Counted from the first letter of the stretch, positions 32,771-41,234 are shown. The stretch: DNA of 46,923 nucleotides from Bacillota bacterium (GCA_021781855.1 JAJXWC010000001.1:1-46923), one strand, 5' to 3'. The notes: generated by a model from the sequence alone, not told the origin. Numbers and translations are program-made.

Positions 32771-32862
32771 AGATAAGTACGCAAATTTTTAGACGTACAG
32801 GCGTGGAAGGTCTTGCGACCGCAACACCACATCACGAAATTTTATAAAGGAGAGTATTTATC

Positions 32863-33288
32863 GTGGCTAAAAAAGTCGAAAAACTCGTTAAATTGCAAAT
32901 TCCTGCCGGTAAAGCAACACCAGCTCCACCAGTTGGTCCAGCTTTGGGTCAAGCAGGTGTCAACATCATGGGATTCACAAAGGAATTCAATGCTCGTACT
33001 GCTGACCAAGCAGGTATGATTATTCCAGTTGTCATCTCAGTTTATGAAGACAAATCATTCACATTCATCACAAAAACTCCTCCAGCGGCAGTTTTGTTGA
33101 AAAAAGCAGCAGGTGTTCAAAAAGGTTCTGGCGAGCCAAACAAGAACAAAGTTGCTAAAGTGACAAAAGCACAAATTGAAGAAATTGCAAACCTCAAAAT
33201 GCCTGACCTTAACGCTGCTTCAGTTGAAGCTGCAATGCGCATGATTGAAGGTACTGCTAAGTCTATGGGATTCACTGTTACAGACTAA
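32863..33288 (+). CDS. rplK: 50S ribosomal protein L11
   Basis: L11 of the ribosomal GTPase stalk base, 141 residues. Family segments LVKLQIPAGKATPAPPVGPA, GVNIMGFTKEFN, FTFITKTPPAAVLL and the C-terminal rRNA-binding LNAASVEAAMRMIEGTAKSMG are all present. GTG start with AAAGGAGAG 8 bases upstream. It is followed by a 201-base gap with a large hairpin before rplA; the two form the usual L11-L1 operon. Confidence 0.97.
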   Translation: MAKKVEKLVKLQIPAGKATPAPPVGPALGQAGVNIMGFTKEFNARTADQAGMIIPVVISVYEDKSFTFITKTPPAAVLLKKAAGVQKGSGEPNKNKVAKVTKAQIEEIANLKMPDLNAASVEAAMRMIEGTAKSMGFTVTD

Positions 33289-33293
33289 TTTTC

Positions 33294-33381
33294 GAATTTC
33301 GTCGAAATTTCTTCGTTAGTCGAGCACTCGCGTACTTCAGTACGCGTCGCACTCGCCTACCTCGAAATTTCTTAGAAATTC
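33294..33381 (+). other. Large hairpin between rplK and rplA
   Basis: GAATTTC (33294-33300) and GAAATTTC (33304-33311) pair with GAAATTTC (33364-33371) and GAAATTC (33375-33381). Inside, CGAG (33321-33324) pairs CTCG (33352-33355), and CGCGTAC-TTCA-GTACGCG (33329-33346) forms the tip. No U-run follows, so it is not an ordinary terminator; it may be a processing or regulatory structure. Confidence 0.65.
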
Positions 33382-33489
33382 AAAATTAGTTGGTTAATTT
33401 TGGATTTCTATTCGATATTGTCTCACATGCAATCCTCAATTTTAAGTGGAAGGCTAAACAACCGTTATTACCACAAGGAGAATATAAAA

Positions 33490-34179
33490 ATGGCTAAAAA
33501 AAGCAAAGCATTGCGCGCTGCTTACGAAAAAGTAGATGCGCTTAAACAATACAGCCTCGAAGAAGCTGTTCAACTTGCAAAAGAAACTTCATTTGCAAAA
33601 TTCGATGCAACTGTTGAAGTTGCTTACAACCTCAACATTGACACTAAAAAATCTGACCAACAAATCCGTGGCGCTATGGTCTTGCCAAACGGAACGGGTA
33701 AAACTGCTCGCGTGCTTGTATTTGCACGTGGTGCTAAAGCTGAAGAAGCAACAGCAGCAGGAGCAGATTTTGTTGGCGCTGATGAATTAGTTGCAAAAAT
33801 CAATGGCGGCTGGCTTGATTTCGATGTTGTTATCGCAACACCTGATATGATGGCTATCGTTGGTCGTCTTGGACGTGTCCTCGGACCACGTAACTTGATG
33901 CCAAATCCTAAAACTGGTACTGTTACAATGGATGTGACAAAAGCAGTTGAAGAATCAAAAGCTGGTAAAGTGAACTATCGTGCTGATAAAGCAGGTAATG
34001 TACTTGTTCCAATCGGAAAAGTTTCATTTGATACAGAAAAATTGGTTGAAAACTTCAAAGCGCTGCACACTGTTATCCTTGCTGCAAAACCTGCAGCTGC
34101 TAAAGGAACATATATCACGAACCTTTCTGTTACGACAACAATGGGTCCTGGTGTAAAAGTTGATGCGGCAACTTTCTAA
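33490..34179 (+). CDS. rplA: 50S ribosomal protein L1
   Basis: L1 of the ribosomal E-site stalk, 229 residues, also a translational repressor of its own operon in many bacteria. Shows MAKKSKALRAAYEKVD, the conserved VVLPNGTGKTARVLVFA-like segment, GRVLGPRNLMPNPKTGTVT and the C-terminal SVTTTMGPGVKVD. ATG 33490 with AAGGAG (33475-33480) fits the known N-terminus; the longer frame from 33400 runs into the intergenic structure and is rejected. Confidence 0.97.
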   Translation: MAKKSKALRAAYEKVDALKQYSLEEAVQLAKETSFAKFDATVEVAYNLNIDTKKSDQQIRGAMVLPNGTGKTARVLVFARGAKAEEATAAGADFVGADELVAKINGGWLDFDVVIATPDMMAIVGRLGRVLGPRNLMPNPKTGTVTMDVTKAVEESKAGKVNYRADKAGNVLVPIGKVSFDTEKLVENFKALHTVILAAKPAAAKGTYITNLSVTTTMGPGVKVDAATF

Positions 34180-34191
34180 TGATTTGAACTA

Positions 34192-34216
34192 AAGAAGCTT
34201 CGGCTTCTTTTTTTTG
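34192..34216 (+). terminator. Terminator of rplK-rplA
   Basis: AAGAAGC-TTCG-GCTTCTT followed by seven Ts. Confidence 0.9.
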
Positions 34217-34219
34217 CAC

Positions 34220-34358
34220 TTCTTGCTGTCAAGCTGTCTATCTTCACTACACTGCTAAAACAGCTAGTCGGAATGGCAAGCTTCAAATTTCGCTCGACTA
34301 CCCTAAATTTAATGGGAGTTTCAACTTCCACTAAATAAATCTTCACTTTATTTTTCGG
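34220..34358 (-). repeat. Interspersed repeat, type A, reverse
   Basis: Plus strand carries GCTGTCAAGCTGTCTATC, CTGCTAAAACAGCTAGTCGG, then TAAATTTAATGGGAGTTTC...CCACTAAATAAATCTTCAC, the reversed type A start. The CTGAGATAAAA end is missing, so it is 3'-truncated. Confidence 0.65.
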
Positions 34359-34405
34359 ATAAATTCAAAAAATTAGAAACTTTGATTAAAATAATTGAAA
34401 ATATT

Positions 34406-34434
34406 TTGACAATTAAAAAATCTCTTGCTATAAT
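34406..34434 (+). promoter_or_regulatory. Promoter of the BcaP-like permease
   Basis: TTGACA (34406-34411), 17 bases, TATAAT (34429-34434) with an upstream TGC. Confidence 0.9.
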
Positions 34435-34490
34435 AGTAAAGTCGAGTTTATAAGACCTTATTATTATTTAGAAATTATTGGAGGAAGTAA

Positions 34491-35897
34491 ATGGGATTTA
34501 CAAGACGAGCAAATTTTGCTACTTATAGCAAAGCAGATAAAAAATTGGAACAAGTACTGGGGACACGAGATTTTTTGGCCTTAGGTGTTGGAACGATTAT
34601 TTCTACATCTATTTTTACCTTACCTGGTATTGTGGCTGCCGAATATGCAGGACCTGCAGTCGTTTTCTCGTATTTAATTGCAGCGGTTGTCGCAGGGCTT
34701 GTGGCATTTGCTTATGCTGAGATGTCGACGGTTATGCCGTTTGCTGGGTCTGCTTATTCATGGATTTCAGTGCTTTTTGGGGAAGGCTTCGGTTGGATTG
34801 CCGGTTGGGCTTTGTTGGCAGAATACTTTATTGCAGTTGCCTTTGTTGGCTCGGGTTTTTCGGCGACTCTGCGAAATCTTTTAGGACAACTTCATTTTCA
34901 AGTGCCCTTCGCTTTGGCTAATCCGATTACTGCGGGTGGCTTTGTAGATATTATCTCCTTGTTAGTTGTGGCTGTCTCGGCGTTGATTGTCTGGATGGGG
35001 GCTTCTGATGCCGGAAATGTTGCTAAAGTCCTTGTTGTATTGAAAGTTGCTGCCATTATTGCCTTCATAGTTGTTGGGATTAGTGTTATTAAACCGCAAA
35101 ATTATGTGCCATTTATTCCCGCTCATAATGCAAAAACAGGGTTTGGTGGTATTTCGGGGATTTTAGCGGGTGTTTCAACGATTTTCTTGGCTTATATCGG
35201 TTTTGATTCGATTGCGGCGAATTCGGCTGAAGCAAAAAATCCTCAAAAGACAATGCCACGCGGAATTTTAGGTTCTTTAGTCATTGCTGTATTGCTTTTT
35301 GCAGCAGTAACGTTGGTGCTAGTCGGAATGCATCCTTATTATGCTTACGCCAATCAGGGGGCACCTGTTTCTTGGGCACTTGAATCAGCAGGTTTTGGGA
35401 CACTTTCACAGATTGTGTCTGTGGTTGCTGATGCAGGAATGTTTGTTGCGCTTTTAGGAATGGTTTTGGCTGGGTCACGTTTGATTTATGCTTTTGGGCG
35501 TGATGGGATGTTACCTTCTGCACTTGGAAAATTGGATAAACGTGGGCTTCCTTCAAACGGTTTGTTAGTCATTACAGTTGTTGGGATTGTTATCGGTGCT
35601 TTCTTTCCTTTGACTTTCTTATCACAGTTGATTTCTGCGGGAACTTTGGTTGCCTTTATCTTTGTTTCTTTGGGAATGTTTGCTTTGCGTCCGCGCGAGG
35701 GCAAAGATTTACCTTTAGCAAGTTACAAAATGCCATTTTATCCTATTTTACCAGCCCTGGGTGCTATTGGTTCTGTCGTTGTTTTTGAGCTTTTGGACCC
35801 TATGGCGAAACTCTATGCTTTCCTTTGGTTCATTTTAGGTGTGATTATTTACACGACTTATGGCAGTAAGCATAGCAAAAATCAAGTTGAAGAGTGA
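34491..35897 (+). CDS. bcaP: Branched-chain amino acid permease-like APC transporter
   Basis: 468-residue APC-superfamily permease with about 12 helices. The N-terminal YSKADKKLEQVLGTRDFLALG, YAEMSTVMPFAGSAYSWISVLFGE, YIGFDSIAANSAEAKNPQKTMPRGILGSL and the late LPSNGLLVITV are like lactococcal BcaP (CtrA). It probably imports branched-chain amino acids or methionine; other members of the cationic-transporter-like group cannot be excluded. TTGGAGGAAG precedes the ATG. Monocistronic, with a terminator at 36025-36051. No convincing CodY box was found. Confidence 0.82.
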   Translation: MGFTRRANFATYSKADKKLEQVLGTRDFLALGVGTIISTSIFTLPGIVAAEYAGPAVVFSYLIAAVVAGLVAFAYAEMSTVMPFAGSAYSWISVLFGEGFGWIAGWALLAEYFIAVAFVGSGFSATLRNLLGQLHFQVPFALANPITAGGFVDIISLLVVAVSALIVWMGASDAGNVAKVLVVLKVAAIIAFIVVGISVIKPQNYVPFIPAHNAKTGFGGISGILAGVSTIFLAYIGFDSIAANSAEAKNPQKTMPRGILGSLVIAVLLFAAVTLVLVGMHPYYAYANQGAPVSWALESAGFGTLSQIVSVVADAGMFVALLGMVLAGSRLIYAFGRDGMLPSALGKLDKRGLPSNGLLVITVVGIVIGAFFPLTFLSQLISAGTLVAFIFVSLGMFALRPREGKDLPLASYKMPFYPILPALGAIGSVVVFELLDPMAKLYAFLWFILGVIIYTTYGSKHSKNQVEE

Positions 35898-35914
35898 AGT
35901 AGAGACTAATTTGA

Positions 35915-35990
35915 ATCTTGCCATTTTGACTAGATATTTTAGCCTTGTAGCGAGAGTGTACTGTTCAGGTTGCAGAGATGGGATACATTG
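35915..35990 (+). repeat. Partial interspersed repeat
   Basis: TTGCCATTTTGACTAGATATTT and GTGTACTGTTCAGGTTGCAG fragments of the shared core; no element ends. Confidence 0.35.
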
Positions 35991-36024
35991 CTGAAATGAA
36001 GCTGTGGTTTTGTCTATCTTTATG

Positions 36025-36051
36025 AAAATCAGAAAATTTTTCTGATTTTTT
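36025..36051 (+). terminator. Terminator of the BcaP-like gene
   Basis: AAAATCAGAAAA with TTTTCTGATTTT, then a T-rich tail. Confidence 0.85.
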
Positions 36052-36071
36052 AATTTTTTCTGGTAAATCTA

Positions 36072-36100
36072 TTGATAAGTCCCATTTTTCGTGCTAGAAT
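36072..36100 (+). promoter_or_regulatory. Promoter giving a leaderless transcript
   Basis: TTGATA (36072-36077), 17 bases, TAGAAT (36095-36100) with TGC before it; the -10 ends 5 bases before the ATG at 36106. Confidence 0.75.
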
Positions 36101-36105
36101 GAGTT

Positions 36106-36453
36106 ATGTTTATTTATCTCTGGGCATTTATTACGGCGGCATTTGGAATTATTTATCTATTTCAAATTTTGCATCTGAGCTTGATTGGTTTGGAAGTTGT
36201 GGCGATTTTATTGCTTTTTCTGAGTTTTTCTGAAGCTCAAAAAGGAAATTATCGCCGAATTATCGGTATGAATTTAATCATGGTTTTCGTGATGTTTGTT
36301 CTTTACTATTCGCATCGAACTTTTACTTATATTCGTGGAGATATTGAGAAATTGCTCGTTATTGGACTGAGCTTTGTTTTGGCAGAGTTGTTTGGCATTT
36401 TCTGGGGGAGACTATTTTTTAAGCATCAATCAGATAATAAAAAAACGAATTGA
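36106..36453 (+). CDS. Small four-helix membrane protein (115 aa)
   Basis: Function unknown. Four hydrophobic segments: about residues 3-21, 26-42, 52-67 and 82-105, with short basic or acidic loops (SEAQKGNYRR) and a charged C-terminus HQSDNKKTN. The perfect promoter ends 5 bases before the ATG and no ribosome binding site exists, so translation is probably from a leaderless mRNA. Its last codons lie within a bidirectional terminator shared with the convergent gene at 36458. Confidence 0.7.
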   Translation: MFIYLWAFITAAFGIIYLFQILHLSLIGLEVVAILLLFLSFSEAQKGNYRRIIGMNLIMVFVMFVLYYSHRTFTYIRGDIEKLLVIGLSFVLAELFGIFWGRLFFKHQSDNKKTN

Positions 36454-36472
36454 AATCTCAGTTCGTTTTTTG
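36440..36472. terminator. Bidirectional terminator
   Basis: AAAAACGAA...TTCGTTTTTT hairpin overlapping the ends of both convergent genes. Confidence 0.8.
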
Positions 36473-36688
36473 ATTGATTTGGTTGATGTTTTCAAGTAAT
36501 TCATTGATTTTATCAATTTTAGGCTGTGCGGAAACTTGAAATTCGCTGATTTTGCGTTGGATATCTTGGCTGGTACGCTCAGCTTTTTTGATTTCATCTT
36601 GAACTCGTTCTGCATTACTTTTGACGTTATTGATATTTTCTGTCAGTTCGGTGAGCAGTCCTTTGATGTCTTTGAAAAATTCGGTCAT
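36458..36688 (-). CDS. Small coiled-coil protein (76 aa)
   Basis: 76 residues, almost all helical with heptad-like spacing (LLTELTENINNVKSNAERVQDEI, KISEFQVSAQPKIDKINELLENI). Function unknown; the size and pattern recall small DUF-type or methyl-accepting-like coiled coils, but no family is claimed. A GGAGCTACC site precedes the ATG, and the start lies 9 bases after the hit stop, so the two form an operon. Conserved company with the HIT gene would be worth testing. Confidence 0.7.
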   Translation of the reverse strand: MTEFFKDIKGLLTELTENINNVKSNAERVQDEIKKAERTSQDIQRKISEFQVSAQPKIDKINELLENINQINQKTN

Positions 36689-36697
36689 GGTAGCTCC

Positions 36698-37099
36698 TTA
36701 ATTCTGATTGATTTCCTTGGCAATCGCAGTCAGGTCAAAGTTGTGCTGAGTGAATTGACCTATAAAACCGTCATCTTCAGCATAGCGCGGAATAAGGTGA
36801 ACGTGGGTGTGAAAAACGCTTTGTCCAGCAATTTCTTCATTATTTTGAAGAATATTCATGCCTTTGGCATTGAGATTTTTGACGATTTTGTTAGCGAGTT
36901 GCGGAATTTTTGAAAAAAGAAGCGCTGCTTCATCGGGAGTCATTGCGAGTAAATTTCGTGCGTGTTTTTTGGGAATAACGAGTGTGTGCCCTTTCGTTGT
37001 CTGGGTAATATCAAGAATAGCAAGGATGTCCTCATCCTCATAAATTTTTGTACTGGGAATTTCACCAGCGATGATTTTGCAGAAAATACAGTTGTCCAT
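36698..37099 (-). CDS. hit: HIT family protein
   Basis: Histidine-triad nucleotide hydrolase, 133 residues. It starts MDNCIFCKIIAGEIPS, has VIPKKHARNL and the catalytic triad motif HTHVHLIPR. GGAGGA lies 7 bases before ATG 37099; a longer frame from 37156 reads through the promoter region and is rejected. It is divergent from ecsAB, as hit is next to ecsA in B. subtilis. The physiological substrate is unknown. Confidence 0.92.
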   Translation of the reverse strand: MDNCIFCKIIAGEIPSTKIYEDEDILAILDITQTTKGHTLVIPKKHARNLLAMTPDEAALLFSKIPQLANKIVKNLNAKGMNILQNNEEIAGQSVFHTHVHLIPRYAEDDGFIGQFTQHNFDLTAIAKEINQN

Positions 37100-37140
37100 A
37101 ATGTCCTCCGTTTTTTTGTGTGAAAATGTTATAATATAAT

Positions 37141-37326
37141 GAAGTGAATACTTCATTAGCAGGGGATTCTTTCTCCTACTGATGTCAGGGCACTAGGTCC
37201 CTGAGACCTATCTCGCTTTGCTAGAGTGTACACCACAGCGTACTGTTTGTGGATAAAGAGAGCAAGAGTCTCATCTTTCGTAGCACGAAGGGCGCAGATA
37301 GCACGCACTTGCTAAGTTAAATTATA
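37141..37326 (+). repeat. Interspersed repeat, type B, full length
   Basis: Begins GAAGTGAATACTTCATTAGC with the AGCAGGGG...CCTACTG inverted repeat, then TCAGGGCACTAGGTCCCTGA, the core GTGTACACCACAGCGTACTG, GATAAAGAGAGC...CTCATCTTTCGTAGC, and ends AGCACGCACTTGCTAAGTTAAA. The end joins GTTAAATT...AATTTAAC (37316-37338), a palindrome before ecsA. Confidence 0.8.
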
Positions 37327-37356
37327 CCAAATTTAACAAGAATTGGAGAGAAAAAC

Positions 37357-38097
37357 GTGGCTTTAAAAGTAACAAATCTAACGGGGGGCTATTTTGGCAA
37401 TCCTGTTTTAAAAGACGTGAGTTTTGAGATTGCTGATGGTGAATTGGTTGGTTTGATTGGTTTAAATGGTGCGGGAAAATCAACAACGATTCAAGAAGTT
37501 ATCGGTTTATTGACGCCTTATTCAGGAATGATTGAATTGGACGGATTGACTTTGCAGCAAGATATAGCGGCTTATCGTAAAAAAATTGGTTTCATTCCCG
37601 AAACACCAAGTTTATATGAAGAATTGACTTTGCGTGAGCATATTGAGGTGACAGCACTGGCTTACGGAATCGCTGCTGATGTTGCCTTGGAGCGGGCGGA
37701 GAAGCTTCTGGAGACCTTCCGCTTGTCGGACAAATTGGACTGGTTTCCAGTGAATTTTTCAAAGGGAATGAAACAGAAAGTGATGATTATCTGTGCCTTT
37801 TTGTGTGAACCGTCACTTTATATTATTGACGAGCCTTTTATGGGATTGGACCCGTTGGCGATTCAAGATTTGATTGATTTGATGCTAGAAATGAAGCGAG
37901 CCGGTAGTTCGATTTTGATGAGCACGCATATTTTGTCAACAGCCGAAAAGTTTTGCGATAAATTTGTGGTGCTGCATGAAGGACGGGTGTTAGCAAGCGG
38001 AACGCTTGATGAATTGCGCGCACAATTTGGGCAGCCCAATGCGAGTTTGGATGATATTTATTTGAGCTTGACAAGAGAGGCGGCGGTTCATGAATGA
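37357..38097 (+). CDS. ecsA: ABC transporter ATP-binding protein EcsA
   Basis: ATPase of the EcsAB exporter, linked in Bacillus to secretion, sporulation and regulated intramembrane proteolysis. Walker A GLNGAGKST, signature FSKGMKQKVMIICAF, Walker B YIIDEPFMGLDP, and H-loop STHIL are present in 246 residues. GTG start with TTGGAGAG 8 bases upstream; the type B repeat ends just before. It overlaps ecsB by 8 bases. Confidence 0.93.
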   Translation: MALKVTNLTGGYFGNPVLKDVSFEIADGELVGLIGLNGAGKSTTIQEVIGLLTPYSGMIELDGLTLQQDIAAYRKKIGFIPETPSLYEELTLREHIEVTALAYGIAADVALERAEKLLETFRLSDKLDWFPVNFSKGMKQKVMIICAFLCEPSLYIIDEPFMGLDPLAIQDLIDLMLEMKRAGSSILMSTHILSTAEKFCDKFVVLHEGRVLASGTLDELRAQFGQPNASLDDIYLSLTREAAVHE

Positions 38098-39106
38098 AAT
38101 TTTTGCGAAACGTAGGCAGCATTGGCAAACGCAAAATCTGAAATATCTGCGCTATGTATTCAATGACCATTTTTCGCTGTTTCTGCTGATTTTACTGGGA
38201 GCTTTGGCAGTGCAATATGCACAATTTTTGCAGGCTCATGCTTTAGTTGGTTGGGAAAAAGTAGTACTTGTACTGTTGGTGAGTGGGATTGCACTTTTGC
38301 CGGGGCGGCTGGCTACTTTTGTCGAGGCGGCGGATAAAGTTTTTCTGTTGGTCCGCGAGCAGGAAGTGAAAAAAATGCTTCTTACGGCTTTACTGCGTTC
38401 GCTGATTTTACCAGCGGTTGTTAGCGTTGTTTTAGTGGTAATTGCGGCACCTTTATTGCGAATTTCTGTGATTCTTCTGGTGTTGTGGTTTGTGATTTTG
38501 CTGTGTTTAAAGGCTGGCTTGCTTGGCTTGCGTTTGCGAAAGTGGCAAGAAAATGAAATTTTACAGTGGGATTTGCTTATTCAGTATGAAGAAAATCGGA
38601 AAGTTTCAATTTTACGTTTTTTTGCCTTGTTTACAACGGTCAAAGGATTAAAATCGCACAGTCATCGGCGAAAATATTTGGATTTTCTTTTGCCGAAAAC
38701 ACGGCGTACCTATGAGTATTTGCTGTCACGTAGTTTTTTGCGTAGCGGTGATTATTTGGGGCTGACGGTGCGTTTGACCGTTTTGTCAATTCTAGCACTA
38801 ATTTTTGTCAGTAATTCGATTGTAGCAGTGATTTTGACAGCAGTACTTAATGCTCTGCTGGTTTTCCAACTCATTGCATTACGTGGGGCAATGGATTATC
38901 AGCTTTTGACGCGGCTATATCCTTTGAACAAATCGGTCAAAGCGGTTGCTGTTGAACGAATTTTACTAAGAGTTATGGGAGCTTTGACGCTTATAGAACT
39001 TATAGTTGGCATCATATTTTTGATGAATAAGATTTATCTGTTAGGAATCGTTTTGGTGAATTTCTTACTGGTTAAATTTTATGTGAAAAGTAGATTGAAA
39101 GATTAA
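38090..39106 (+). CDS. ecsB: ABC transporter permease EcsB
   Basis: Membrane subunit of the EcsAB exporter, 338 residues with six predicted helices (for example FSLFLLILLGALAVQYAQF, VVLVLLVSGIALLPG, LLRLSVILLVLWFVILLC-like region, FVSNSIVAVILTAVLNALLV, VMGALTLIELIVGIIF). It begins MNEIFAKRRQHWQTQNLKYLRYVFNDH, typical of EcsB. The ATG lies inside the end of ecsA, so the pair is coupled. It is somewhat shorter than Bacillus EcsB. Confidence 0.9.
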   Translation: MNEIFAKRRQHWQTQNLKYLRYVFNDHFSLFLLILLGALAVQYAQFLQAHALVGWEKVVLVLLVSGIALLPGRLATFVEAADKVFLLVREQEVKKMLLTALLRSLILPAVVSVVLVVIAAPLLRISVILLVLWFVILLCLKAGLLGLRLRKWQENEILQWDLLIQYEENRKVSILRFFALFTTVKGLKSHSHRRKYLDFLLPKTRRTYEYLLSRSFLRSGDYLGLTVRLTVLSILALIFVSNSIVAVILTAVLNALLVFQLIALRGAMDYQLLTRLYPLNKSVKAVAVERILLRVMGALTLIELIVGIIFLMNKIYLLGIVLVNFLLVKFYVKSRLKD

Positions 39107-39138
39107 TTTTGCCAATAGGTCTGCTTTCTTTTGCTATT

Positions 39139-39214
39139 GAAGTGATTACTTCGTCAAAGGTGGATTTTTTCTCCCGCTGGGTCAGGTCACCGTTTCGTTT
39201 TGCTCTGTTAAAAT
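39139..39214 (+). repeat. Interspersed repeat, type B, internally deleted
   Basis: GAAGTGATTACTTCGTCAAAG start, GGTGG...CCCGCTGGGTCAGG arms, then directly TGCTCTGTTAAAATT. The middle modules are missing. Confidence 0.65.
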
Positions 39215-39236
39215 TATAAGCTGGCTGACAAAAACA

Positions 39237-39276
39237 GTACAAAAGAACTCACATTTAGATGTGAGCTCTTTTGTAC
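39237..39276. terminator. Long hairpin between ecsB and cutC
   Basis: GTACAAAAGAACTCACAT (39237-39254) pairs with ATGTGAGCTCTTTTGTAC (39259-39276), 18 bp with one mismatch. Serves convergent ends of ecsB and cutC. Confidence 0.65.
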
Positions 39277-39335
39277 CTAATTACCGACAAATCGTCAAGT
39301 TAAGTCGCAAGTTTGAGATACTAGGAATGAGTCGG

Positions 39336-39974
39336 TTAAATTTCCTTTTTAATGATTTTCGTGCCGTGAACAAAGTTTGTTCCAGTTTCTTCGGCTAATT
39401 TTGCGGCATTTTCAAAAGTTACGCCACCACCAATGAGAATGCTAATTTTACCAGATGCATAGTCAACAAGCTCAGCGATTTCAGCGGTTGCAAGTGGCTG
39501 GTCAAGTGTTCCGCCGTGCATAAGAATTTTATCCACTCCCAGCTCAATTAGTTGGTCAATCGCCGTTTTCTTATCAGAAATTTCGTCAAAAGCCATGTGA
39601 AAGGTAACAGGCAGACCCTGTGCGGCAATCATTAATGTTTCCATGATATCAAGGTCAATTTCGTTTTCAGTAGTCAGGGCACCAAAAACCAAATTTTGTG
39701 CACCAGCTTCAACGGCTTTCAGACAATCATTTTCCATGATTTTTAATTCATAAGAATTATAAACAAAATTGTCGCCACGTGGACGAATCATAACGGCGAG
39801 AGTTGTTTTACTATTGCTTTCGGCGAGAAACTCAGCGGCCTGTTGGATAACACCATAAGAAGCCGTAGTGCCACCTACTGCAAGGTTGTCACAAAGTTCA
39901 ATGCGCTCGACACCAGCACGCACAGCTAGAGGAATTTCGGTGAAATTTTCTACACAAAGCTCACGAATTAACAT
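39336..39974 (-). CDS. cutC: CutC family protein
   Basis: TIM-barrel protein of the CutC copper-homeostasis family, 212 residues. Family segments LIRELCVENF, RIELCDNLAVGGTTASYG, AVMIRPRGDNFVY, VFGALTTENEIDLD, VTFHMAFDEI and LIGGGVTFENA are all visible. The role in copper handling is debated in the literature as I recall it. GAAAGAAG lies upstream of the ATG, and the minus-strand TGGTATAAT (40009-40017) is its promoter. It is divergent from rlmA, sharing the short A/T-rich gap. Confidence 0.92.
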   Translation of the reverse strand: MLIRELCVENFTEIPLAVRAGVERIELCDNLAVGGTTASYGVIQQAAEFLAESNSKTTLAVMIRPRGDNFVYNSYELKIMENDCLKAVEAGAQNLVFGALTTENEIDLDIMETLMIAAQGLPVTFHMAFDEISDKKTAIDQLIELGVDKILMHGGTLDQPLATAEIAELVDYASGKISILIGGGVTFENAAKLAEETGTNFVHGTKIIKKEI

Positions 39975-40026
39975 TTTTTCACTTCTTTCTTTTCTTTTTT
40001 CTTTTTTTATTATACCATAGTTGTAT

Positions 40027-40869
40027 ATGTTAAAGAAAATCGAAAAGTCTTATTATTTTCTCATGAAAAATTTAGAAATATTACGTTGCCCGATTTGTCA
40101 TGAGAAATTTTTACTTGAACCTTATGCACTAATTTGTAAAAAAAACCACACGTTTAATCTCAATAAGAAGGGGTACGTAAATTTTTTACAAACAAAAGCG
40201 GATACTGAGCACTATACGAAAAAAATGTTTGAACCGCGCCGCCGTCTGATTGAGGCAGGAATGTACCTACCGCTTCTCAATGAGCTTCGTAGCCGCATGG
40301 TCAGTGGAAATTTGCTTGACGTAGGCACAGGCGAAGGGACCTTTCTGCAGAAAATTGCTTCTGACAGTTCTGTCAAATCTGTTTTTGGTTTTGATATTGC
40401 TAAAGATGGCATCGAAATGGCGATAAACTTAGAAATGACGGCTTTTATGAGCTTATCGGATTTGACCAATCTTCCATTTGATAATCAAATGTTTTCAACG
40501 ATTTTAAATATTTTTACGCCTTCGAACTATAGCGAATTCCACCGTGTTTTAACAGAAAATGGAGTTGTCTTGAAAGTCGTCCCCGACCAATTTTATCTTC
40601 AGGAATTGCGTGAAATTTATGGGCTTCCGGTTGATTACGATAATCAAGCCGTTATTACTCGATTCAAGCAGGAGTTTCCAGATAATCAGCAAAAAGAAAT
40701 TCGCTATGTTTTTGAAATTCCTGAAAATCTTCGTACTGATTTTCTTGAAATGAGTCCGCTAGAATGGTCAGTTTCACCCGAAATTAAACACAGTGCTAAG
40801 CAAAATCCGCCGAAAAAGGCGACCATTCATCTGCAACTTTTGATTGGAAAACAACAAAAAAGAATTTGA
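40027..40869 (+). CDS. rlmA: 23S rRNA (guanine-N1)-methyltransferase RlmA type
   Basis: SAM-dependent methyltransferase of the RlmA(II)/TlrB group, which methylates G748 or a neighbouring G in 23S rRNA and can affect macrolide sensitivity. An N-terminal zinc ribbon CPIC...CKKNH is followed by NLLDVGTGEGTFL (SAM motif I) and NIFTPSNYSEFHRVL. ATG 40027 (MLKKIEKSYYF) fits the family N-terminus; ATG 40063 would drop it and TTG 40021 would add two residues. No ribosome binding site is evident; ATTATACC (40008-40015) may be a -10 close to the start. 280 residues. Confidence 0.88.
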   Translation: MLKKIEKSYYFLMKNLEILRCPICHEKFLLEPYALICKKNHTFNLNKKGYVNFLQTKADTEHYTKKMFEPRRRLIEAGMYLPLLNELRSRMVSGNLLDVGTGEGTFLQKIASDSSVKSVFGFDIAKDGIEMAINLEMTAFMSLSDLTNLPFDNQMFSTILNIFTPSNYSEFHRVLTENGVVLKVVPDQFYLQELREIYGLPVDYDNQAVITRFKQEFPDNQQKEIRYVFEIPENLRTDFLEMSPLEWSVSPEIKHSAKQNPPKKATIHLQLLIGKQQKRI

Positions 40870-40893
40870 CAACTGCGTCAAATTCCTTTTTTT
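40862..40893 (+). terminator. rlmA terminator
   Basis: GAATTTGAC (40862-40870) with GTCAAATTC (40877-40885), then TTTTTTT; the rlmA stop lies within the stem. Confidence 0.85.
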
Positions 40894-40952
40894 ATCTTCG
40901 TAAAACAACTTCAAGGGACATTATACTGTAAGTCGTTCATTAGTGTTCTGGC

Positions 40953-41234
40953 TCACTTCAACAATAATTTAATCGCTTTAGCAATACATTTTTTGCAGCC
41001 GAGATAAAGTGCAAGGGCAACAATGAGCGCCAAAGGCACAGCAGCTACAGCCGACATCGCAGAAACAAAAATATAAGTAATAACTGCTAAAAGAATCGAG
41101 AAAACAGCGATATTGACAAAGAAAGTCAATTCAGAAAGGCGTTTTTCAAAGTTTGTTGCTGTTTTTTTCTGTGTTTGTTCGTAATCGTAGTAAGTTTGTT
41201 TTTCGTAGAAGTCTTTGAGATTTCGTAATTCCAT
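40953..41234 (-). CDS. DUF3270-like small membrane protein (93 aa)
   Basis: 93 residues with a tyrosine- and charge-rich N-terminus (LKDFYEKQTYYDYEQTQKKT) and two membrane helices (about 40-58 and 62-80), the second followed by CKKCIAKAIKLLLK. The layout resembles DUF3270 proteins of streptococci; function unknown. The minus-strand promoter is probably CTATAAT near 41305. GAAGAGG/CCTCTTC (41274-41294) is a perfect hairpin in its leader. TTAGGAAAG provides a weak ribosome binding site. Confidence 0.6.
   Translation of the reverse strand: MELRNLKDFYEKQTYYDYEQTQKKTATNFEKRLSELTFFVNIAVFSILLAVITYIFVSAMSAVAAVPLALIVALALYLGCKKCIAKAIKLLLK

Noticed and set aside
34370..34410. CodY box before the BcaP-like permease
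   Set aside because: Best match has about six mismatches to AATTTTCWGAAAATT.
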